Positions 50,298 to 57,275 of a stretch of DNA of 64,000 nucleotides are shown here, in pieces. The first letter of the stretch is position 1, and each line of letters opens with the position of its first letter. A program made the translations under genes and the position numbers. The notes under the pieces are model-generated. The model had not been told where the DNA came from, ran no database searches, and worked only from the letters and a program-made list of their open reading frames with translations. This DNA is from a virus, in the IMG/VR virus record IMGVR_UViG_3300022752_004079, positions 1-64,000 of that record; one strand, given 5' to 3'.

Positions 50298-50743
50298 TTG
50301 ATACCTTTTAACATACGTTTTTTGTCTGATTCACTATATCCATACATGGTTAATATTCTTTCACATTGTATTCTATCCATTAAATCTAAATAATCCGCGG
50401 CTTCCGAACAACTTGTTTGATAATGTTCTGCAAATTGTGTAATCAATTCTTTATCATACTTATTTTCCGATTTGCCTTTGATGTATTTTGCAAAACTTTT
50501 ATTGGTAGGCAAAAGATCATGATACAATTTATAAGTTTCTTGTGGACGTAATTGTCCAATAGTATACATTTGTAATTCATTGATTAATTCCGTTAACTCC
50601 ATGCGCATTGACAACCAACGGTTAACGATGAATGTAGAAAATTTCTTTTGATCGGTTTCTGACCATTTTTTCCATTCTCGTTTTTTATCAGTTACCCCGC
50701 CGATTAAATCAAAAATTGTTGCTGCTTTTTTTTCTTCTGCCAT
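50294..50743 (-). CDS. gp62: gp62-like clamp loader subunit
   Basis: 149 residues, strongly helical. The pattern FSTFIVNRWLSMRMEL, YKLYHDLLPTNKSFAKYIKG and a C-terminal YLDLM...ILTMYGYSESDKKRML matches the T4-type clamp loader A subunit of marine T4-like phages. Together with the gp44-like ATPase (51177-52103) it would load the gp45-like clamp. A missing ATPase motif is expected for this subunit. Position in the replication cluster supports the call. Confidence 0.75.
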   Translation of the reverse strand: MAEEKKAATIFDLIGGVTDKKREWKKWSETDQKKFSTFIVNRWLSMRMELTELINELQMYTIGQLRPQETYKLYHDLLPTNKSFAKYIKGKSENKYDKELITQFAEHYQTSCSEAADYLDLMDRIQCERILTMYGYSESDKKRMLKGIK

Positions 50744-50746
50744 TTA

Positions 50747-50962
50747 TTATAAATTATATTTTTTACGATATTGTTGTTCTAAATATTCACCCATTCCTGC
50801 TTCTAAAATAACAGCCGTATCTGGTATTCCCGTTACATGTTTTGCACTTAAAATATCATCAATTGATTTGTTGCGAAACGTTTTAATTTTTGTTCGTGCA
50901 TTGCTTCGGTCCGATGTTTTAAATACAATCGTAACTAAATCTTTATGGTATGGTGCAGACAT
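50747..50962 (-). CDS. Hypothetical protein (71 aa)
   Basis: 71 residues, starting MSAPYHKDLVTIVFKTSDRS. Alpha/beta composition, no known domain. Starts within two bases of the zinc-ribbon gene's stop. Replication operon. Confidence 0.6.
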   Translation of the reverse strand: MSAPYHKDLVTIVFKTSDRSNARTKIKTFRNKSIDDILSAKHVTGIPDTAVILEAGMGEYLEQQYRKKYNL

Positions 50963-51180
50963 TACTTTTTAACTTTAACGGGTTGAAATTCTTCTGGAAC
51001 GTATCCGCAATCATCGCATCTGAATACGGGAATAGGTACCATTGTGTCTTTATCTGCACCAGTTAAAAATTTGCTTACTTTGTTGATTGCCATTACTTGA
51101 CGAAAATACAATCCGTTGCATTCTTTGCATGAAATTGGTTGCATATCTTGCGGACCAATATTAACATTTAAACTACTCAT
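50962..51180 (-). CDS. Zinc-ribbon protein next to clamp loader (72 aa)
   Basis: 72 residues from ATG 51180, overlapping the clamp-loader stop as ATGA; a longer frame would overlap it by 100 nt. Two CxxC pairs (ISCKECNGLYF, FRCDDCGYVPEEF) form a zinc ribbon. A comparable small protein is common beside phage gp44/62, perhaps in replication or late transcription, but the role is not known. Confidence 0.7.
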   Translation of the reverse strand: MSSLNVNIGPQDMQPISCKECNGLYFRQVMAINKVSKFLTGADKDTMVPIPVFRCDDCGYVPEEFQPVKVKK

Positions 51181-52103
51181 AATTCTCCTAATAAATTTAC
51201 AAACATTGCCATAATGTTGATTTCTTTGTCTACTACATTTGCATCTTTGAATTGTGCTTCTGCTATGATTAAAATGCATGGGGCAACATGACCATGTGCA
51301 AAATCATCTAAATTATCATATAAAAATGTATACAATCCGGTAAAATCTCGTACTTTGCTGTCAGCAATTACTTGACGAATTTTTGTGAATGATGCTTTTT
51401 TATCTTTTGACGTTTTAAGAATCTCCAATATTTCAGTCATGTAATTTGCTTGTATTGCACTTGCTTTATCTAATTGCAACGTGTTATTAACAACTGATGC
51501 CTGTGCTGCATTAATTGCACGACGAATATCTGGATATGATGCATTAATAATTGCAGCAATATCTTTGATGTCATACGTAACACCCTTTTCATTTAATACT
51601 GCAACCAATCGCTTTGCAACATCTGATTTATTTGGTGGCGTAATAGCAAATGTTTGACAACGAGATTGAATTGGATCAATAATTTTTTCAACATAATTAC
51701 ATGTTAAAATAAAACGTGTTGTTTTGCTATATGTTTCCATTAGGTTACGAAGAGCAGCTTGGGCATTTGGCGTCAAATAATCTGCCTCATCTAAAATAAT
51801 GATTTTCCAACGACGAAATCCAACCGTAGATGCATAACGCTTAATTTTATCTCGTACGGCATCCACCGAATTTTCATCAGATGCATTGATATACATTAAA
51901 TCTGCATCTACGCTGTTTGCAATTATTTTCGCCAACGTTGTTTTGCCTGTTCCAGCTGATCCATAAAATAATAGATGCGGAACGTCGCCATTTTCAATAA
52001 AAATTTTAACTTTTTCAATAATGTGTTCATTTCCTATGTATCCTTCTAACGTGTCTGGCCTGAACGATTCTACCCAGAGCGTATTTTCTTGTTTTGTTAT
52101 CAT
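51177..52103 (-). CDS. gp44: gp44-like clamp loader ATPase
   Basis: 308 residues from ATG 52103. AAA+ clamp loader: FYGSAGTGKTTLAK (Walker A), IIILDEADYLT (Walker B), IQSRCQTF (SRC arginine finger), FILTCNYV (sensor 1). Matches the T4 gp44 small-subunit ATPase. Loads the clamp onto primer ends using ATP. Next to the clamp and gp62-like genes. Confidence 0.93.
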   Translation of the reverse strand: MITKQENTLWVESFRPDTLEGYIGNEHIIEKVKIFIENGDVPHLLFYGSAGTGKTTLAKIIANSVDADLMYINASDENSVDAVRDKIKRYASTVGFRRWKIIILDEADYLTPNAQAALRNLMETYSKTTRFILTCNYVEKIIDPIQSRCQTFAITPPNKSDVAKRLVAVLNEKGVTYDIKDIAAIINASYPDIRRAINAAQASVVNNTLQLDKASAIQANYMTEILEILKTSKDKKASFTKIRQVIADSKVRDFTGLYTFLYDNLDDFAHGHVAPCILIIAEAQFKDANVVDKEINIMAMFVNLLGEL

Positions 52104-52104
52104 G

Positions 52105-52530
52105 TTATTTACCTGTTGAACCAAAGCCTTGTTGTCCTCGTTTTGTTGTTGATAATGAATCGGTTAATTTCCATTGAATTTGTTCTACTCGAGCCAATAC
52201 GATTTGTGCTATTCGTTCTCCTTGTGCAAATTCTACAACCATATTGCCATGATTGATTAAAATAACACCAATTTCACCTCGGTAATCGGCATCGATTGTG
52301 CCTGGGGCGTTCAATACAGTAACACCATGTTTTAATGCCAAACCGCTGCGCGGACGAACTTGAAGTTCAAATCCTGCAGGTATTTGCACAAATAATCCTG
52401 TTTTTGCTAAAACTCGTTCTCCTGGATTCAATACAATGGGTTCTGTGCATTTTACGTCCATACCAGCACTTTGTGGCGTTTCATAAACCGGTAAAGGGCT
52501 TAATGAATTGTTTATTACTTGTACTTGCAT
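52105..52530 (-). CDS. dut: dUTP diphosphatase
   Basis: 141 residues. All five trimeric dUTPase motifs are visible: SAGMDV, PRSGLALKHG, NAPGTIDADYRGEIG, FAQGERIAQIVL, and RGQQGFGSTGK at the end. Converts dUTP to dUMP, feeding the phage ThyA and keeping uracil out of DNA. ATG 2 nt from the clamp gene stop. Confidence 0.95.
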   Translation of the reverse strand: MQVQVINNSLSPLPVYETPQSAGMDVKCTEPIVLNPGERVLAKTGLFVQIPAGFELQVRPRSGLALKHGVTVLNAPGTIDADYRGEIGVILINHGNMVVEFAQGERIAQIVLARVEQIQWKLTDSLSTTKRGQQGFGSTGK

Positions 52531-52531
52531 A

Positions 52532-53242
52532 TTAATTCTGTAGCATTACTAACCAATAGATTGATTCAAAATCTGTACCTTTAAATTCAATTCTTGATAA
52601 TCCATCTGGGGATACTTTCAATTCACCTGAATCACCGCGATTTGCTACAAGAACTTCTTTTAATTTATCTGCCGAAAAACAAACCGGATCCATATTGTCC
52701 ATGTTAGTGGGACCTACTTCAAATGAAATATTATCTGCGTTTACTGTTGTGTAATTGATAATGAATTTTACTTGTCCGTTAATAACTTGCACTGCAAAAT
52801 TTTTTGCATCAGGTAATGCATTTTTTGCTTTGATAAATTTGCTAACAAATTCTTCATTGACTGGAATAGTAATTTGATATTCAGGTTCTGCATTGATTGA
52901 TGGCACCGCCGGAATAACTGTTGTATCGGCTAACATAAAAGTTGCTTGCGTACTACCTTCTGAAATTTTCATGGCATAATTTTTACCTGCAGCATCTTTT
53001 ACATCAATTGCAATGTTTTCACCTAATGCTCCTAGCATTTTAATTAATGCTCCGGTATGATTGATACCTAACATGCCCTTCATGAATGGTTTAGTATTCC
53101 ATTTAATTTTACCAACGATGGTTTGATCCATATCAATTAGTTCGCAACCAATTGAATCTTCTTGTTCTTTCAAAATAACCGCTTCGCAGTTTCCTGCTAA
53201 ATAGTAACGATTAATAAACGATTGTAATTTGCTTTTTTCCAT
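52532..53242 (-). CDS. gp45: gp45-like sliding clamp
   Basis: 236 residues, T4 gp45-type: MEKSKLQSFINRYYLAG, LIKMLGAL, and the C-terminal IEFKGTDFESIYWLVMLQ. Forms the trimeric ring that holds the polymerase; in T4 it also activates late transcription. Directly upstream of dut and gp44, as in T4-like clusters. Confidence 0.88.
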   Translation of the reverse strand: MEKSKLQSFINRYYLAGNCEAVILKEQEDSIGCELIDMDQTIVGKIKWNTKPFMKGMLGINHTGALIKMLGALGENIAIDVKDAAGKNYAMKISEGSTQATFMLADTTVIPAVPSINAEPEYQITIPVNEEFVSKFIKAKNALPDAKNFAVQVINGQVKFIINYTTVNADNISFEVGPTNMDNMDPVCFSADKLKEVLVANRGDSGELKVSPDGLSRIEFKGTDFESIYWLVMLQN

Positions 53243-53255
53243 TATTTATTCCAAT

Positions 53256-54515
53256 TTAAAATGTAAAGAATTTATTAAAATTTTCTGCATCGGTAGTTGA
53301 TATACTGCTACCACCGAATTTTTTGTATGTTTTGATGTATTTTTCGTATACTTGAGGTGCCGAATCTGGATCTGCAAACATTTCATGCAAAGATAAAATT
53401 ACATCATATAAATCTCTTGGTATTACTGTTTCTAGCAATTCTACGTGACTATCAACCATTTGATTGATTTCATTTGCTGCCTGTACATACAAATGCGTGT
53501 TGTGAACTACCATTCTTGGCATTGCTTCTTGAGAATATCGATCCAAACCATCTGCAGTTTTACCTCCTAGCAATTCATATGTAAAATCTTTACATGCAGG
53601 ACATCCCAATGCACATGGAACATATTGAGTCAAATCGATTGCAACTTCTCCAGTTTTACCTTGTTTGATGTGTGCCTTTCTGCGATATTCGGCATTCTTT
53701 GGAAAATACAATTCTGAAAATGATTGTGTTTTGTAATTTGTTGAATGAAGATATGTTCCAAATACTGGATATTGTCCTGGAGAAGATGAATCCGTTGTAA
53801 TATAAATTCGATTTCCGGTATGTTCATTCATTAATTTTTGCAATGTAGCCAAAATAAAGAAATCTGAAATTTTGCTAATGCCTAATAAGTGAACGTATTC
53901 TAATCGTTTATTTTCAAATTCTCGCTCTTTAAGCATCAAAGAAACCGCAAACATGAAATCAACTAATTTTTGCGGACCTCCAATTGCCCAACCTTGAAAA
54001 TCAAAATGCTTAAATTTATGATACCACCAAGTATATTCATCGGCATTTGAACCTTGCAACATGTTTAAAAATTTTGTTTTACCGCTTTGATGTTTTTCAA
54101 ACCAAGCAAAATTATCAAAACTAATGTCAGCACAATGTGCAAATTGATTGCGATATTTTGTTTTGGGCGGGATATCCAAATTAGCTGCAACATCGCTGTT
54201 TGCTTCTAACCAATGAAATATCTTTTCTCGCAATTCATTGCTATATGGCAATGCACCTGTTGCAATCTGATAACCTCCTGAGTCACCAAATACTAGCACA
54301 TCTTTTTCTAATCCCATTTGATCGCGAAAATCCATTTTCTTGTAATGATGTCCTGCCGTAACCAAAAAATATGGATGTCTCCATTCTGCAGGATATCTAG
54401 AATCAAAGAATTTTACCGGATCGCCATTTGCAAACTTCATATCTTTTTTGAATGCAGAAACCATCGATCCTGCAGATAAAGATGGAAAATATATAAATCG
54501 TTTATTTTCTGCCAT
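53256..54515 (-). CDS. dpdA: DpdA-type DNA 7-deazaguanine transglycosylase
   Basis: 419 residues of the TGT superfamily. DSGGYQIATG (catalytic-site Asp), WAIGGPQ and LLGISK as in TGT barrels, a second Asp in TTDSSSPG, and CALGCPACKDF for zinc binding. Phage DpdA proteins replace guanine in DNA with a 7-deazaguanine base. FolE, QueD and QueE for the precursor are encoded at 61.1-63.4 kb. A glycosyltransferase gene overlaps its start, hinting at a further sugar modification of DNA. Confidence 0.85.
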   Translation of the reverse strand: MAENKRFIYFPSLSAGSMVSAFKKDMKFANGDPVKFFDSRYPAEWRHPYFLVTAGHHYKKMDFRDQMGLEKDVLVFGDSGGYQIATGALPYSNELREKIFHWLEANSDVAANLDIPPKTKYRNQFAHCADISFDNFAWFEKHQSGKTKFLNMLQGSNADEYTWWYHKFKHFDFQGWAIGGPQKLVDFMFAVSLMLKEREFENKRLEYVHLLGISKISDFFILATLQKLMNEHTGNRIYITTDSSSPGQYPVFGTYLHSTNYKTQSFSELYFPKNAEYRRKAHIKQGKTGEVAIDLTQYVPCALGCPACKDFTYELLGGKTADGLDRYSQEAMPRMVVHNTHLYVQAANEINQMVDSHVELLETVIPRDLYDVILSLHEMFADPDSAPQVYEKYIKTYKKFGGSSISTTDAENFNKFFTF

Positions 54516-55530
54516 TGTATTCCTTTAGTTTATTAATTAATCGTTTTGCTGAAAAAAAGTTGTTATGCAATCTTTCTACCAATTGTGCTATATTTTCAGA
54601 TATGTTTTTTTGTTCGTATTCCAATATTGCCGTAACTGCCATATCAACCGAATTAGCTTGTTTAAACATTGGATCATACATTTCTGAATATGATAATCGA
54701 TTTGGTACCAATGGGCATGCTCCGGCACAAGCTGATTCGTACATTGAAATGCCCAATGTTTCTTGATCTGCAAACGAAACTGCAAATCGAGCACGTTGTA
54801 GCAACACATGATATTCTGTTTTTGTCAAATTCATTTTCATAGCAACACAAAATTGATAATGTGCCAATTCTGGACGAGCTGCCAATTCTTGAAACAAATC
54901 TAATCGTTTTTCCGGTGCAATGCGATGTGGAAACACAATGATATTTTCTTTTTTATCCCAAGCTTCTGGGGCAATCATTGATTTAGTATATTCCATGGGC
55001 CAACCTGTTTTATCAAACGATGAATCATGAAAAATATCATATGTTTGATTCATTAATTTGAAATGTGCTGCTGTTGCAATCCAATTGCGATCATATGCTG
55101 CAATCATGGCCTGTTCAGCGTGTCGTATCCATGGTTTATCTCCTACGAGTCGACCTAAAAAATCATTTGGGTCATATGAACCCGCGTGCCAAAGTCCGTG
55201 CGTTACAACAGGAATATTTAAAAGTTCACTCATGTATTTTACATTGATAATACCTGGATGCCAAGCATCTGTAAAAATAATATGATCTCCTGCTTGTATT
55301 GTTCCGTTCGTAAATAATTCTGCTAATCGATGCACTTGTGTTGATTTGTACATATTGGTACCACCAAAATTCAAAAAGGCACCTGGTGTTGCAGCTTTTG
55401 GTATTGTGGTATCACCCTCAACTACTTCAACATCAAATCCATTATCTTGAAGCAATTGCGGTACATGTGTTTTCCATTCGCAAGTATAACGAGTTGGAAC
55501 TGATTCTATGTCTACTAAATATATTTTCAT
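54502..55530 (-). CDS. GT-B glycosyltransferase overlapping dpdA
   Basis: 342 residues from ATG 55530 (MKIYLVDIESVPTRY). GT-B shape: NWIATAAHFKLMNQ, IVFPHRIAPEKRLDLF, and FADQETLGISMYESACAGAC (EX7E-like) near the C-terminus. It is far from the glycan island, inside the replication/modification cluster, and overlaps dpdA by 14 nt. A role in glycosylating modified DNA bases is possible, as with T4 alpha/beta-glucosyltransferases, but it may also act on another target. Confidence 0.75.
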   Translation of the reverse strand: MKIYLVDIESVPTRYTCEWKTHVPQLLQDNGFDVEVVEGDTTIPKAATPGAFLNFGGTNMYKSTQVHRLAELFTNGTIQAGDHIIFTDAWHPGIINVKYMSELLNIPVVTHGLWHAGSYDPNDFLGRLVGDKPWIRHAEQAMIAAYDRNWIATAAHFKLMNQTYDIFHDSSFDKTGWPMEYTKSMIAPEAWDKKENIIVFPHRIAPEKRLDLFQELAARPELAHYQFCVAMKMNLTKTEYHVLLQRARFAVSFADQETLGISMYESACAGACPLVPNRLSYSEMYDPMFKQANSVDMAVTAILEYEQKNISENIAQLVERLHNNFFSAKRLINKLKEYNGRK

Positions 55531-55531
55531 A

Positions 55532-55882
55532 TTATCTTTCAATAACGCAACCATTTTCCCAATCTTCCCAAACTTCTACTTTGTAAAGAGTTGGAAATTG
55601 TTCTAGTAACCATTCTCCAATTGCCTCACACGACATTGAATCAAATTCCAATACATTAGTTTCTGATCCAGTAAACCCAATTCGCAACGCTTTTTGTATT
55701 TTGCGATTCAACAAAATAAATTCTTCATCACGATCTGTATGCGTTACTCGTGCATAACAACGAAAGCCGAACATGTGACGATGTCTATCTGATAAAAATG
55801 CTACTTCTGGAAAAACATCTTTAGCTGCAGGCCAACAATGAAACCCTTCGATACTAAATGTTACTACTACGCTGTACTTCAT
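55532..55882 (-). CDS. QueD-like small protein (divergent)
   Basis: 116 residues. FSIEGFHCWPAAKDVFPEV, then LSDRHRHMFGFRCYA and SCEAIGEWLLEQF resemble the 6-carboxytetrahydropterin synthase fold: His residues at the expected zinc positions (HRH), and a TAE-like helix. It is shorter than QueD and the catalytic Cys is not clear. A divergent QueD-like protein, perhaps modifying pteridine or deazaguanine metabolism. A clear QueD is at 62240-62704. Confidence 0.6.
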   Translation of the reverse strand: MKYSVVVTFSIEGFHCWPAAKDVFPEVAFLSDRHRHMFGFRCYARVTHTDRDEEFILLNRKIQKALRIGFTGSETNVLEFDSMSCEAIGEWLLEQFPTLYKVEVWEDWENGCVIER

Positions 55883-56285
55883 CTGCTATTAATTTTTTAT
55901 ATTTAGTTGTTGACCAACCGTGGTCTCTGCTTAAGTATTGAATTGGAAGATCTAAATCATCGCCCGTAAATTTCTTTCCGATGTAATCATCACCTAAATA
56001 ACGAACATATTCGGCGGATTTGTTTTCAGCAAACTGCTTTAATTTATAATGCAATTCCGATTCTAATGTATATGGAATAACATGATTAACGTGTCGCAAT
56101 GCAATCAACATTGATGCTCGATCTTTAACTGAAAGAACTGGTTTCATTTTTTCGGGACGTTCAATTGTTGGATCGGTTTGGAGCAATACCCATACCTGAT
56201 CACATTCATCTTCCATTTGTTCAAACATTTCAATGTAGCCTGGATGTAATACATCGAAGCTACCGGCAATAAGTCCTATCTTCAT
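55854..56285 (-). CDS. Cytidylyltransferase-like nucleotidyltransferase
   Basis: 143 residues. GSFDVLHPGYIEMF (the HxGH-like motif is HPGY here) and, at the end, LSRDHGWSTTKYKKLI as the ISTT-type motif of glycerol-3-phosphate cytidylyltransferase and RfaE C-domain. It would activate a phosphorylated sugar or polyol with CTP or ATP. The second His of HxGH is replaced by Tyr, so activity is uncertain. Overlaps the QueD-like gene by 29 nt. Confidence 0.75.
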   Translation of the reverse strand: MKIGLIAGSFDVLHPGYIEMFEQMEDECDQVWVLLQTDPTIERPEKMKPVLSVKDRASMLIALRHVNHVIPYTLESELHYKLKQFAENKSAEYVRYLGDDYIGKKFTGDDLDLPIQYLSRDHGWSTTKYKKLIADEVQRSSNI

Positions 56286-56704
56286 TGTCTATCAAATTTA
56301 TACATATCGGGTGTAACTTGTTGCATATTGTGAACCGTTGTGCAATACAAAGAATAATCTGCATATACAACTTTGATGCTATCTGTTTGTTTTAACAATG
56401 CAGCATCTTCACAATCTAACATCAATAAAATGTGTGCTCTAATTCTAATCATGGGTGGTACGTGTTTTAACATACCAGGAGTAACTTCAATCGTAACAAA
56501 TGTAGTATCGGTTATCATTGCAAATATTGAATCCCATGATTGATTTTTAATTAATTGTTTTGTTGCTGGAGAACAAAAATAAATGTGTGCACAAGGTGTT
56601 AATTTTTTATACATTGCTTTGACATCTGAAATAAACAATGTTTCGATATCTGTAAAGCGTCCTTCAACTTCTTTACCATACCAATGCGTTTTATAACCAA
56701 TCAT
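56282..56704 (-). CDS. Hypothetical protein (140 aa), operon head
   Basis: 140 residues, starting MIGYKTHWYGKEVEGRFTDI. Alpha/beta, several Cys, no known domain. First gene after the class A promoter at 56707-56738, so it heads the operon containing the nucleotidyltransferase, QueD-like, GT, DpdA, clamp and clamp loader genes. Confidence 0.6.
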   Translation of the reverse strand: MIGYKTHWYGKEVEGRFTDIETLFISDVKAMYKKLTPCAHIYFCSPATKQLIKNQSWDSIFAMITDTTFVTIEVTPGMLKHVPPMIRIRAHILLMLDCEDAALLKQTDSIKVVYADYSLYCTTVHNMQQVTPDMYKFDRQ

Positions 56705-56706
56705 AA

Positions 56707-56738
56707 CTTATTATAATGAATTTATCTATTTATTCCAA
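56707..56738 (-). promoter_or_regulatory. Class A promoter (TTGGA-N-TATAATAAG)
   Basis: TTGGA at 56738-56734 and TTATAATAAG ending at 56707; TTG-to-TATAAT spacing about 20. Just upstream of the ATG at 56704 and just downstream of the terminator at 56752-56781. Confidence 0.65.
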
Positions 56739-56751
56739 CCTTTGTAACAGT

Positions 56752-56781
56752 AAAAAAGTGCTAACATTACTGCTAGCACTT
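56752..56781 (-). terminator. Rho-independent terminator
   Basis: On the minus strand AAGTGCTA (56781-56774), a 10-base loop, TAGCACTT (56763-56756) and a T-run to 56752. It ends the message of the 56795-57232 gene and separates it from the promoter of the next operon. Confidence 0.85.
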
Positions 56782-56794
56782 CAATTTATATTAG

Positions 56795-57232
56795 TTAAAT
56801 CATATCATCATCATTTGGTTCAAATTCAGTAACATATTCATCTTCATCTTCATCGGCAATTGCATCTACAATTCCACCCCAATGTGAACGCATTTCTTGC
56901 CATGCATTTTTACTTTTAGCTTGCATTTTATCTAATAATGCTGGTGCTTCTTGTACTAATGCATATACTGAATATGGTGCTGGTTTTTTTCTATCAGTCC
57001 ATCGTTTCAATTGTTGAATAGCATGTTGTACAATTGGAAGATCTTCCATTTTTGGTTGTTCTAATGCTTCTGCTAAATCTTCAGCTGCACTCATTATATC
57101 ATCATGCAAGTTATTATATGATGCCTTTTTAGCAAATTGTAAATAACTTGGATCCGTTGATTCATTTAAATTCTTAGTGCCAAATCGCTTCATGTTTTTT
57201 TGTAGCAATTTTTTTAATCTAATATTTCCCAT
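56795..57232 (-). CDS. Helical protein with LxE-containing leader
   Basis: 145 residues. Begins MGNIRLKKLLQKNMKRFGT, then LNE at about 22-24, a longer version of the basic leader plus LxE seen in the 17-29 kb cassette. The rest is helical and ends in a very acidic stretch (DEDEDEYVTEFEPNDDD). It could be a scaffold- or core-like or internal head protein. It stands alone between motif B and a terminator, so it is expressed as a single gene. Confidence 0.6.
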   Translation of the reverse strand: MGNIRLKKLLQKNMKRFGTKNLNESTDPSYLQFAKKASYNNLHDDIMSAAEDLAEALEQPKMEDLPIVQHAIQQLKRWTDRKKPAPYSVYALVQEAPALLDKMQAKSKNAWQEMRSHWGGIVDAIADEDEDEYVTEFEPNDDDMI

Positions 57233-57252
57233 GTTTATATTCTTTTTTTAAA

Positions 57253-57260
57253 TATAAATA
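57253..57260 (-). promoter_or_regulatory. Motif B upstream of 56795-57232 gene
   Basis: Coding strand TATATTTATATTTAAAAAAA, about 20 nt before the ATG at 57232. A run of ten T follows the polymerase stop just before it. Confidence 0.45.
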
Positions 57261-57275
57261 TATCAAAAAAAAAAA

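Noticed and set aside
55854-56285. Naming this tagD or rfaE
   Set aside because: Fold motifs fit, but the second His of HxGH is Tyr and the substrate cannot be read from sequence.
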